The notes below the pieces were generated by a model. It had not been told where the DNA came from, did not search any database, and saw only the letters and a list, made by a program, of their open reading frames with translations. Position numbers and translations under genes: made by a program. Positions 1-12,000 of a stretch of 64,000 bases of DNA are shown one piece after another (within the stretch, counting starts at the first letter, position 1; the number at the start of each line of letters is the position of its first letter). The stretch lies in contig CM076949.1 of the NCBI GenBank assembly GCA_039566865.1, positions 4,431,501-4,495,500 on the forward strand, in the 5' to 3' direction. The DNA is from Aurelia coerulea. Its lineage: Eukaryota; Cnidaria; Scyphozoa; Semaeostomeae; Ulmaridae.

Positions 1-39
1 GTTGAAAGTTTCCAGCTTTGGCTCAAGTTTTCACTTCTA

Positions 40-667
40 CCGGGTGAGTCAATAAAAAGAATCCCTGTTTGAAAAATCACAATTCCCTGAATATCAAGTT
101 GATGATATTGGGAAACATAACATTTAACAGCAGACATGTTCAAATGGACCTCAACATTTACTTGACTGAAATCGGCCACTCCATTCTGAACTTGTGAGGG
201 ATTCTCTACAGAAAGCCCTTTCGAGAAATCTTCAAAACAGGCTCAAAACAATGACCAACATTTCCCAAGCTTTCTGCCTTTTCTCAATGAATTCAACACA
301 TTCTAACATGTGTTATCCCCATGGGAAGATGGAGTCGTCCGGAATAATGTTGTTTTGCCCCGAGTGATGACATTTTCATCTCCCATAGGGATAAAACGTG
401 CCAAAGCATGTACAAGTCATTGCTGTAAGGCATAGACCAAGGAGAAATTTGGTTGTGATTTTAGGCAATTTTTGGAAGTTTCTTGGAGGGGCTTCCTCGA
501 AAAAATCTCTTATAATTTCAGAACGGAGTGGCCGATTTCAGCCAGGTAAAATTTAGAATATATTTGAACATGTTCACTATTGAATGACATATTTGCCAAC
601 ATTATTGTCTTGATTTCCAGGGATCTGTGGTCTTTCAAACAGGGATTCTTTTTTTTTACTCACCCGG
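40..667. mobile_element. TA-flanked inverted-repeat element, CCGGGTG family, copy A1
   Basis: Terminal inverted repeats beginning CCGGGTGAGTCAATAAAAAG at 40 and ending with the complement at 667, flanked by TA on both sides (38-39, 668-669). The arms stay complementary deep into the element, including ATGTTCAAAT tracts near both ends. TA target duplication suggests Tc1/mariner-type mobilisation. No transposase is encoded. Copies at 21340 and 44054 share the sequence. Confidence 0.7.
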
Positions 668-1559
668 TATTTTCAAAATTTATGGATTCTCCCCTGGTAA
701 TGAGGGCTAATTTCATCATCATCGTTGATCGGGGTATTTTTAAGCTTTCATTTCCCTTATCAAGTTTCATCATACATCCCTTACTTTTTCTATGCGTCAA
801 GGAATCTTCCATTTGTCTTTGAGATGCGAGAAACACCGAGAGATACGCATGTTTTGTTAATCTTTGGAACTTTCCAAGGGCCCTTATCTTTAGCAATTGA
901 GATTTCCTAGCATGCAGTTACATGGCCTTTTTAACGTTGTACATTTTTTTCAAACTACATGTCATAGACTCATTGGTAATGCTTTTGGAGGATTAGTGTC
1001 GATAGTAATGGGCAATTTATAGTCTTATATGAAGTTTGGTGTAACAATTTAGTCACAGTCTTGTTTAGATAATCTGGATTTATATTCTATGTGTTTCTGG
1101 GGAATTGTCACTATTATGTAAAAATACTGGAAGAAATCGTATCTTTGTAGTCATAAGATATGTTAGATTTTTTAATGTTATTGTGTGCTTATTGGGTATC
1201 TTGTAGATTACTGATTCCAAAGCAGAGCTATTGCCAGATAAAATAAAGACAAGAAACAAGTGAATGCCTCTTTGTAATATAATAGAAGCGAAATCCATGC
1301 CATTTTCGTGATATTTAGCAATGATTTCTGGATTGAAAGCTCGCACGAAGCGATTAGACATGTATGTATGTATCAATTTGCCACACTTACAAGTTTTATA
1401 ATAAAAGATAGATACAATACAATATTAAATGTTAAAAACTTAAAGATAAACACCCCTATTTACAGTGGCAGGGATAGCACTAAAAGGTCAAGCTGACCTC
1501 ATTTCAATAATTGTCCCCTTAGGTGCTGTATAACGGAAATACAGAAAAAAGGAAATACA

Positions 1560-2096
1560 GAGCTGCGTTTGTGTTTTCAATATGGTCCTTAGCCTAAATT
1601 AGATACTAGGATTTTTTGCAAATTTTTCATTTTCAGCTTTTAGAGCTAGAAGCGAGTTTCCAAAAATTTTAGTTTTCAAAAACACTGAAAGCGATCAAAA
1701 ACATCGATCAAGTTTTCTAAAGAATCGATATGAATGGACAAAGCGAGCACTTGTTCGTGGTGATTTACGATTTAGAAATTTACCAATTGTAATCTGCTGT
1801 ATAAGAGTTAGTACTAAACCCCCAAATCCCCTTGAAAACATTTTCTCTTTGTTCATTCATGTTGAATCTTTTAAAGTTTGGATCGACGTTTTTTAATCGT
1901 TTTGAATGTTTTCGAAAACGAACATTTTAAGAAACTCGCTTGTAGCTCTCAAAACTGAAAACGGAGAAATGTGCAAAAGTCCTACAATCTAATACAGGGT
2001 TTCTGCTAAAGATTAAGTCATAAATCTTCAAAATCGGTCCAGTGTACGATTTATTATGGCCTGTCAAACGTGCATATTTTATTTTGGCGCACCCGG
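1560..2096. mobile_element. Degenerate palindromic element with a CCGGGTGCGCC end
   Basis: The right end (CACCCGG then TA at 2097-2098) matches the TA-flanked CCGGGTG termini, and the two arms (about 1600-1760 and 1840-2000) are complementary around a loop near 1800. The left terminus is eroded. A half copy of the right arm recurs at 40318-40568. No ORF of note. Confidence 0.5.
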
Positions 2097-2548
2097 TAGA
2101 AGACATATATGTCATTAGTTGGCATTGAAATCATTAGTTTTCAAACTTTTTCATTCCTTTTACTAACGTTTTATTAGAAATTTTTTGCTGAAGATACTTC
2201 GAAAAACTCATGTCACGTTTCAGAAGGCCGATTTCGTCATTAGTACAAATTTTAAGTCGTGTTTTGATATGGGAGGTTCGTTGTTAACATGGCAGTCTAT
2301 TTTCACACTGTCATGATGTTAGATATCTGCAAATTTTGCGAAGAAAATCCAAGGACTACTGGCTGCACTTAACTTTAGAAGGAAAATTTCGTGGAAAAAT
2401 CTGACGTCCTTTTGAAAAAATTAGGACTGACACGCTTTGTAGTGAAATAATGATGAAATAGCATTTAAAATGTTTTCTACAAACGTGCCACTAAAGTTGA
2501 CAAAAACTATTTGATCGTACGTAGATACGTAACCTGTGTTCCAGACTA

Positions 2549-2971
2549 CACGTTTTTTTTTTATAAGAAACTTGGATCAGCACTTAGTACTAAAAGTTTC
2601 TTAATTTCACATGGAAATTTCGGTGTTTTAGTAGTAAAAGTTTTTTAATTAGTTTCTTATTTTTTGGGCCTAAAATTGCGATATTGTTCAAATTTGAGGC
2701 TTCTTCTCGACAAAGGGCTTCCATTTTACATTGACATTGTCATCACGAATAAGTCATGCACATTCAGGCAAAAAATTAACAATTTTTGTAGTTAAAAGTT
2801 AAAGAAAGACGAATGTACCGTTGTTAAATAGACATAGAGTAAAAGAGACATACAGAAATTGAATGTTAAGAGTTTCTTAACTGTTCTTGAGCGTAGTACT
2901 AGAGTTTCTTCAATTTTGGCCATCGTAGTACTAGTTTCTTATAAACCAGTTTCTTATAAAAAAAAAACGTG
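2549..2971. mobile_element. TA-flanked palindromic MITE with poly-T ends and GTTTCTTA motifs
   Basis: Termini CACG followed by a T-run and ATAAGAAAC at 2549 mirror the sequence ending at 2971; TA flanks each end. Internal GTTTCTTAA and TAGTACTA motifs recur in both arms. Related GTTTCTT-rich segments appear near 52900-53240 and 61935-62210. Confidence 0.55.
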
Positions 2972-3777
2972 TAGTAGATACGCAGCCTATTTATTCTACG
3001 TTCATTCTGTCAGATACTGCTTTGAAATCCGTAATCTACACTGTAAGACGTTTATAGACTTGTATCTGTAGTTTTCCGAAGAAACAAAAATATTTATCTT
3101 GTCATATATGTAAGTATTAAAGGTGACTACGTCCTGAATGGGAAACTGTAAATGCGTGGGATAACATGTAATGAGGAATAAAGTATCGCCACGCCTTTTC
3201 CTTCATAAAACTACCCTAGTTTGTTCTCTTTATTCAGACAAATTTGCTCTATAATCCATTGGGCTAGCATTTCTTCTTCACCTTGTGCTAAGAGACTTAA
3301 TCCTTTCGTTAAAGAGGTTGCGGGTTTGCATGGTTGCAGGTTTTGTTGTTGCAAAGATGAACAAAGTAAATTAAGTAAACTATAAGCACTTTGTTGTTGA
3401 AAGTAATGCAGAATGAGAAGCATTTAGTTCAAGAGGCAGCAAAACGAGACTCATGAAAATGCAAGGGTTCCAATTCTCTCTGACATTAGTACATTTGTCC
3501 TTGCTCCCCGTTTATGCTGCAATTATATTGAGTGCTAGAAGGCCCTAGAAATAGATGAAGATAAAAGATAAAGTTTAAATCCTCTGTTTATCGAGATCCT
3601 CGCGTTCCGATTTCAAAACTGATTCTGACCAAACTCATAGTTGACCCGTTTACTTGGTAGGCCAACTATTTTCCATAATCTTTGCGACAATTCGAGTGTA
3701 CGAATGACACAGTTACCTCTTGAAATTACCACAAGCAAGACTTCCTCCTCGGTTGGCCAGTTAAAAAGCCATTTTCA

Positions 3778-3889
3778 CCCAGGGTCCTTTGTGGGTATGT
3801 TTCGGGTATTGCAGTGTGGACCATCGTTTTCTATGAGACGAAACTCAGACTGTCTGATATTTCAGCGTGCTTTCAAAGGACCCTGGGTA
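3778..3889. mobile_element. Short palindromic MITE with CCCAGGGTCCTTTG ends
   Basis: About 110 bp whose ends are complementary (CCCAGGGTCCTTTG at left, CAAAGGACCCTGGG at right). A single end of the same type occurs at 28497-28510 in RPA1 intron 20. The right edge was later hit by the element starting at 3895. Confidence 0.5.
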
Positions 3890-3894
3890 ATAAT

Positions 3895-4418
3895 AGCATA
3901 TATTCCAAATATATAAAAAGGCTGGTGTAAAATTTAGCGACCTATTTCTTTGAACTGAATGACTTTAAAGAAACTTTAGCTATTTCTCTATAATTCCACC
4001 GTTGGACTTTTCTTAAATTCTTAATATTTTCAGAATTAGAGTGTTTTTCTTCTTTTTCAAGAATTCAAGTAAAATTTTCAAAAATCTAAAAACCATCGTA
4101 ATTTCTAAACCGTTTGACGCAACATGAAGTAATTTGGAAGAAAACCATAGTTTATGAATGCCTACAATATGGTATCAAGCAAAAGTCTGTCACTCATCTG
4201 GTTTATGATTTAGAAATTTGATGACGTCACTTCCCCAAATGAGCTGAAATGTAAAATACGCTGTAATTTTGAAAAATATTCAAAATTTCTGGAAAGTCCA
4301 ACGGTAGAATTATAGAGAAGTATCTAAAGTTTCTTTCAAGCCATTCAATCAGAAGAAATAGATCATTGAATTTTACACCCACCTTTTTACGCCGAGATAA
4401 AGATTTGGAACCTATGCT
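3895..4418. mobile_element. Foldback element, family B, copy B1
   Basis: Long inverted repeats around a central loop; the right end is GATTTGGAACCTATGCT and the left end is its decayed complement. The flanks GGTAATAAT (3886-3894) and GGTGATAAT (4419-4427) match in 8 of 9 positions, consistent with the 9-bp duplication seen for copy B4. No ORF. Confidence 0.6.
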
Positions 4419-4427
4419 GGTGATAAT

Positions 4428-5904
4428 ATGGCTCTTTGAGGCTCATAACCTACCCCATTTGTGCCTCTTTAAGGCTCGGGAACCTACCCTCTTGTTCCTT
4501 GTCGTTAGAAATTTGGTTCTTTGCTTATACTTATAACTTAACGAGAGTATCATATTGTGTTGTAAATAACGATATTTTAGCAAAGCATGTCGATCCTGTT
4601 TGTAGATAATTCTGGTGATTTGGACTTGGTGTTTGAGATATATGTATAATTAGAAGTGTAGTAAGTAGTAAGTGAATATAGCACGGTGACTATAGTGTGA
4701 AGCACTTGGAATGTGTTGTTTCCTTTGTTGCCTATCTTGATAGCTACGAGCATAAAGAAGAATACTCCCGCTAGAAAAATCGTGATTATCAAACCTATCA
4801 TGAACATTTCTTTTGATCTCATTTGTCAAAGATCAAAAAATTGTAAAAAGATTCGGATGCAAAAGCGAGAAGATTTAGCACACTGAGGCCTTTCTGACCA
4901 CAGGTAGCAGCCTATGATTGTAAACTTAGTAAAGATATTAATGATATGCAACCTTGTTCTTTGGGTACTGGGTCGACTGATAGGCCTAATGTTTTGGTGG
5001 AGAGACACGAGGAACATCATCAACACAGAGAAGTCGATATGGTACCTTATCTACCAAAGTTCTCAAAGATAAAAAATACACAGAGAAACGGCAAAAATGT
5101 TGTTTTCAATGCCGAAAAGCTATAAGATTACAGGTTGAAAAATGTTATTCTGAGCTAAACTTTAATGCTACATTGTAAACCTTGCCTGGCAGCCGTTGTT
5201 TTGAGATTCTTCATTCTCTTTGAAGTCTGGAATGATATTTTGAGTTTCTTTCTAACCTAACCAGAAGCTTAATTACAATAAGAAATTAATCTCGTAATCA
5301 TCAGTGCTTTTGCAGTATGCTTTAAAACCAGGCAGCCCTAAAATACCACAATTTGCTATTATACGTACGTTAACCAATCACGGGATCCGCTATCAGCTAT
5401 ACTGTAACTGGGATTATGGTTTTGTTTTGAATCGAGGTCGGAGGTGCCCGAAACAGCGAAACAGTGTGACAGCTAAAGCGAGAAATAATGGTTTGATCTG
5501 GAGGTAAATGCAAAGACGATACTTCTTGACAAAGATGAACATTGTACGACACACATACAAAAAGATCGTTTCTACGATACTTCTTGCTTCGTAAAAACGG
5601 AGATGTGCTCGTTTTACTCCGTACATAAAATTTTCTCAAATATTTCACAAATATGAAATCATGAAACATTGCGTGTGTGAGTTAACTCTTGTGGTAATAA
5701 AGAGTAATTTAGGACGACTACAGCAAAAATATACCTTTATTTTCCTTTGATAGATAAAAACTTTCTTGAATAAAAAGGGTACCAGTACTCAGGGTTTCTT
5801 AATTGTGTGGTGACATAAGAATTAAAGGTTTTCTTTGTCAGGAGTTTCTCTTGATATGATACAACATAACACAACATAGCATAAACATTTTTGTGTTCGA
5901 TAAC
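4428..5904. other. Unique intergenic sequence upstream of the RPA1 promoter
   Basis: No recognisable gene or repeat. A minus-strand frame at 4577-4822 starts with a hydrophobic, membrane-anchor-like segment (residues about 7-28) but has no recognised homology and no supporting exon. A short plus-strand frame at 5304-5507 shows nothing recognisable. Confidence 0.3.
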
Positions 5905-6074
5905 ATTTGTGACGTCATAAACTCGAAAAGAGGCTGGAATTCGCCCGATAGAATTCTTTACTGAGCATGCGTGTTTGCGATTTGGCGGGAAGAGATTCTA
6001 CGATCACTTGCTTGCCAAAAATACTCGAAGTGTGTGCAAAAAAGACTGAGAGAAAGTGATTTACTCAAATAAAG
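5905..6074 (+). promoter_or_regulatory. RPA1 core promoter with CRE, NRF1-like and E2F sites
   Basis: Within 170 bp upstream of the RPA1 start codon the sequence shows a full CRE palindrome TGACGTCA (5910-5917), an NRF1-like half-site GCATGCGTG (5965-5973) and a canonical E2F/DP site TTTGGCGGGAA (5981-5991). E2F control of replication genes is established in animals, so this is a credible S-phase promoter. No TATA box is evident at a convincing distance. The transcription start is not visible from sequence alone. Confidence 0.6.
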
Positions 6075-9000
6075 ATGGTGAACCTAACAGCAGGAGCGAT
6101 CAAAGTAAGTGATGTGATAATCAGCGAAGATCTAGATAGGTTGAAATGAGAGATAGAACAACAAAAACGCAAATCAATATTTGCGTTTGAAAAAAGGCCT
6201 AACTAAAATTTACAGAAATATTGATTTGTTGCGCACTGCATTCGTTTTGGCCTGTAAAATATTTGACCCCATGTTTGTCCACAGAAATTGGAAAAAATAG
6301 CCGGTTATTTTATCACACAGTACGAACTGTCCTGCCCAACTAAAACAACCAGTTTTTGTTCTGCATTCACTCGCCAACTCGCAAAACAACCAGTTTTTCG
6401 GACAAAGAAAGTTGAAATTTTCCAATTCCAATTCAATCTTCCAATTCCATCAACAAAGGCAGATTTTGTAATACAATAGCACGAGTTGCTTTTGTTGACA
6501 CCTCAATTCAAAGCGATTAACGATCACAGACAAAGGAAATTCTATCAACCAGTGATTCAAAACAAACATAACAAAGCCGCAAAATATTTTCTGAAACCCA
6601 GGTATCTAGCTCGTTCGCTGTGCATTCCAGAAATTGTTTTTGAAGGCATTGAGTCCGCATAAATAGAGCGCTCATGACCAATATCAACTTCTTTTCAATC
6701 ATAAAACAAAACTTGTGATTTTATCGCTATTGAAATTAAACCAAAGAAATTCCTGAGGATAATGCAAGGATTAAGAAGCCTTTAGTCTCCACTGCTAATG
6801 ACTTAAGCATTATTGTGTGATAACAAAGGGCCATCAGCGGTTTGTCAGCAAAAATTTAGGATAGCGTTAACGCTCAGATATTTATATGGACTCAATTCCT
6901 TTAAGGGCAAACATGAGCATAGATTGAAAGAAGAAGAATATATCTACACATCTGCCGCGGGCATTTTATTTCTTTGGTCCAGAAGCTGAGCAGTAAATGT
7001 TTTGATAACACCCAAAAAAATAAGAGAATTGAATCGCCTCCTAAACGGCTTTTGAACCAAACAAATAAAATGCCCGCGGCAGATGTGTAGATGCATCCTT
7101 CTTCTTTCGATCTACACTCATGTTTGCCCTTAAAAACAGTTTCTGGAATGCACAACGAGCGAGCTAGCTACCTGGGTTTCAAAGAAACTTTTGAGGCTTT
7201 GTTTGTTTTGAATTGCTGGTTGAGAGAATTTCCTTTGTCTGCAATCGCTAATCGCTTTGAATTGAGGTGTCAATCAAACACAACTGTTGCTATTGTATTA
7301 CAAAATCTGCCCTTGTTAATTCCATCAGTTTGTCACAAAAATCAAGTTTTCTACCCTCCTATCTCATAAGAATCATAAGGATTGCCCGTAAGCTGGTTCT
7401 ACCTTTGTCCGCCAAAGTTAAGCACAAAAGACCAGTATCTTAAATTTTTGCAAAAGTTGTTCTACCTTTGTCTGCCAACCAACTTTACAGAAAAAAGACC
7501 AGATATTCCAATTTGTCACCAAAGCAGCTTCAAAGTGGCTGTTCAAACTCACCCGAGTTTTTAACGTGGCCATTCAAATGCATAGATTAAAGTCTGTCTC
7601 ATATTTGATATCATGTGAGATTGGTGATAGAGCACAATCATCCATATGCAAAACCCTATCAACAAGTGTTTCTATTCACTTTATTTTCACTAAATAAGGA
7701 CATTCAGTAGATTATTTTGTGTTGCATGACTGTGACTAAATATAAAAAATTCATTTTTACAGAAGATCATAACATCTGATGGGGATGATATGCCACCAAG
7801 TCCAGTTCTCCAAATTCTTGTAAGTTTTGGCCTTCATATTGTCAGTATTACTGTACAGTATGGATAGATTTATACCTGAACCATACTATGTACATGTTAC
7901 AAATAACAAGTTTACTACAGTATGAAATTTACTGTGAAGTGGCACAAAACTGTTGCCTTTTCTTCCTGACTCCTGTTTTGCATAGAATATGACCATGAAA
8001 AATTTGATGATTTTGCGGACAGAACCTTTATTGTAGATGATTGTGCTAAAGGGTGCATAATTAAGTTTTGACCACAATCCTTTGCATCAATGAATTTCAG
8101 TTGATTTGATTGGTTGATGTATTGTGGAAAGGCAAAGATCATGGTAAGAAATTCCCCATCATCACCTTAAAGGGAATGTAAGCATATAAAAGTGGCTCAA
8201 GCCACTTGCTGTCAAACTCTAGCCTATCAGATATCAGGATTTCCTGTTGACGTAGATCAATTACCCAAATATGGTGCGGCATGTGTATCGGCCTACTGTC
8301 TTTGCAAGGCTATTTTTGTCAAAGGTTTGTATCAGCCCCCAAATAATAATCAGCCCCCAAAGGGAGTATCCCAGGGAAAATATTAAAAGAAAATGCCAAC
8401 ATTTTTTCTGAAGTTTTACAATCAAATCTAAACAGCTGCATCGCTAAATTAGATTTCCCTAAAGAGCTTAAGGCTGGTGACGTCAGTGCTCTCTTTAAGA
8501 CTGCTGATACATTAAGCAAGAAAAATTACAGACCCATTACTGTACTCCCTCCTATTTCTAAGGTATTTGAGAGAATTATGTATGAGCAAATGATGACTTT
8601 TGTCATAAGTTTCTTATCAAATTTTCTTTGCGGATTTAGAAAGGGGTATAATACACAGCACGCACTTCTAAACCTGATAGAAAAATGCAAAAAGATTTTG
8701 GACAAAAAAGGTTACACTGGCGCAATTTTGATGGATCTCTCAAAAGCGTTTGATTGCCTTGACCATGAACTCTTAATTGCAAAGCTTGATGCATATGGTT
8801 TCAGTAGAAATGCGCTGCTTTTTATCCACAGCTATCTCACCAATAGAAAACAAAGGGTAAAAGTGAATGGAGCATTTAGTGAATGGCAAGAGACAAAACT
8901 AGGTGTCCCTCAAGGGTCTGTCTTAGGGCCCCTCCTCTTTAATATCTATATTAATGATCTGTTTTATTTAATAAAGGACACAAACATTTGTAATTATGCC

Positions 9001-12000
9001 GATGATACGACTATCTATGTGTGTGATTATCAGCTTGAAAACATTCAGAATCGGTTAGAGCAGGATGCTTCGAAACTCTCTGGATGGTTCCATGATAACT
9101 ACATGAAGTTAAATGATGACAAATGTCACTTGCTAGTATTTGGTGATAAAACTAAAGATCTTTCTGTGACAGTGGGAAATTCTTTGATCAAGGAGAGCAC
9201 TGAAGAAAAACTCCTAGGTGTTACGTTAGATAAAAATCTTAGTTTCAAAACCCACCTAGATTCCCTCTGTAAAAAGGCTAGTCAGAAACTTCATGCACTG
9301 GCGCGGATATCAAAGTTTATGAGTATAGACAAAATAGTATTGATGATGAATACTTTTGTTATGTCACAGTTTAGCTATTGTCCTCTGATCTGGATGTTTC
9401 ATGACAGACGTATAAATAATAAAGTAAATAAGATTCATGAACGAGCTCTACGAATCGCATACAAAGATAGTCGCTCTTGTTTTGAATCCCTCTTAGAGAG
9501 GAATAAATCTGTGTCTCTTCATCAGAAGAATCTGCAGTTTTTGTTGGTTGAAATTTTTAAAACGAAGGCAAATCTAAATCCAAACTTCATGAAAGATATT
9601 TTTGTTGAAAAAACGGAAAACTATAATTTAAGAAGTGGGAGTACTCTCCAGTTACCAAAAGCCAGAACAACAACATACGGAATAGAATCTATATCGTTTC
9701 TAGGACAACGGCTTTGGCATGCATTGCCTGAAAGTTTAAAGCAATCTGAAAATCTAGCAATATTCAAAAAGAAAATAAGGAACTGGAAAATAGACTGTAA
9801 CTGTCGACTTTGTAAAATATATATTGCAGATTTGGGGTATTTATCTAGTTGATTTTCATAAATTTTGTATATATGGTATCATGTAAATAGGTAAATAGTT
9901 GGCTTTAATTAGCTGTAGTTAGCTACTTTTTCCTGCTGCCAACTGTAAATAAATCATTTATTATTATTATTATATTATGCTTAGATTCCCTTTAAGGGCA
10001 GTCGTCTTTATCTATGTGGCAGTCTTGTATCAAGAGAAAATATAGCCTCTTTTGGAAATTTAAAGAATATAGTTGATAAGCTACTTGGGCACTGGTAGAA
10101 ATTAGAGAGATGCAAACACTAAACTGTGCAGATGCTATATTTACTCACTGGAAGCAGCCATCTTTTGTCCTAGTAATCTTGCATAAATTTTTGTGTCATT
10201 TTCAGGGAGTCAAGAAGCTCCAGGCTTCAAAAGGAGTCGACAGATACAGGTATGATTCATGTGAAAATAACTGTCATATATAGTTTTATAATTATGTATT
10301 GCATAGGTACTGTACCAGTTTAGAGAACAAGGTTATAGCCCTGTTTTCTGTCATTTTGGTGAACAAATGTTTGGGTGAACCAGAAAGAATAAAGGTTGAA
10401 TTAGATATTTTGACGTTTGAAAAACTGGCAAATCTATAATTTTTTCAATTGTTTTAAAGGCCAAATTTTTTTTAGCAATAATGGCATTGAACATCTATGC
10501 TAACTATGGTGGTGAGGAACATTTTGCCAAGATGTCTTTTGTTCTAATTACTTAATGATTTTAAAGGAATTTGATTGAAGAAAGCAGTGCATCTTGATAA
10601 AAGTTCCTTGCTGCCAGCCCTAGCCCAATCATTTATTTTGCTTAATTTTGCGAAAGATTTGGAAATGATGGCTCAAAAACCCATATCTTGATGCGTGGGC
10701 TTTAGAAAAAATCATAAATCATGCCCACTCAATTTTATCATTTCATATTTACTTTCTATTCATGCATGATCACGAGGTTATTATTTGACATAATAACTAG
10801 TTTTTCTTTCATTGCAGAGTTGTTCTATCAGATGGAGTCAATTACTACACATGTAAGTGGAACCTTTTACATTTGGGCCCATTTGCAGTATGCAGAACCA
10901 AAAACTTACTGTTTAATTGTCATTCAATGATGATCTATAGCTCATTATTTTTCTCATTCATTTATCTTTGTATTTATTTTAGCTGGTATGATTGGAACAC
11001 AACTAAATGACATGATTCAAGAAGAGAGTTTAGACTCAAGAGCAGTTGTTCAACTTGACAGATATACATGTAATATTGTACAAAATGCAAGGTAATAGCA
11101 GTTGTCCTGGTGATATTTTGATCTCTTCTTGACGAAGTCTAATTTTTGTCATTGAAAATTAGATAGTAGATATTAGATTATTGGCAAGAAACCGGAGGTT
11201 TATTTTGGAACAGAGGACAAAGGGGGCAATGATAAACATTTTCATTTCTTCAAATTCCTATATTATTTGTTGACTGACCTGTTTTAATGTAAAGACACAT
11301 TATTTGATGAGTCCATGTTGATGTGAGGAAATTCAAGTTTATTCGACTAAGCTAAGATTTTATTTATAATTCAAGGCAAGCTGTGCTTCATCATCAGAAT
11401 TTACAAAATTACAGAGGATAAAGCTAAATGTTTTATTCACAATAACAGCAAAAATGGTTGTTTACAGCTCCTACTTGACAAAAGATTGAATAATTAAACA
11501 GTGTGCACACCCAAGGGACAACCCTTAAAATTAGAAAGATTGAATAACAATTTTGTGGCAAAAGATTCCATGATTAAATACCATTTTAGGGAAGAAAAGA
11601 TTTCTAAGATGAGAGCACTTCATTTTCTTCTGGTTTCTAGAATGGCAGCCTTTCTTATTTGGAATGGTTTTTAGTGGTTGATAATTGTTATTTTAAGAAG
11701 TTATTTTGAGATATTTTATCCTTTCATTATAAGAATGACATTTGCTTTTTTGAGCATGAGGCTAATTTGTGGCCCAAGGTTTTAAATTTGAGGCCCGAGC
11801 GGTGCTATTTGCGCCCAATACAAAGCAGAGGGTAGACATACTGTAGCAACTGGAGGGCCTCAAATTTAAAGCTGAGTGCAGCAAAATTAGCCCAGTGCCC
11901 AGAGAAAGCAATGTTATTACTATTATTCAAAGACAAAAAGGCATGAAATGCTGACCAAAGTCAAAACGTTTGCAGGTACAATTTCTTAATTCGAATGTGA

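Larger units (their letters stand above)
8171..9991. mobile_element. TTAA-flanked MITE (family T1) split by a LINE insertion
   Basis: The outer ends are inverted repeats (AGGGAATGTAAGCATATA at the left, its near complement ending GATTCCCT at the right) flanked by TTAA at 8167-8170 and 9992-9995. The 160 bp at the left (8171-8331) and 16 bp at the right match the uninterrupted 177-bp copy at 33531-33707, so the LINE at about 8332-9975 landed inside a pre-existing MITE. TTAA duplication is the hallmark of piggyBac-type transposition; no transposase is present. It lies in RPA1 intron 2. Confidence 0.7.
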
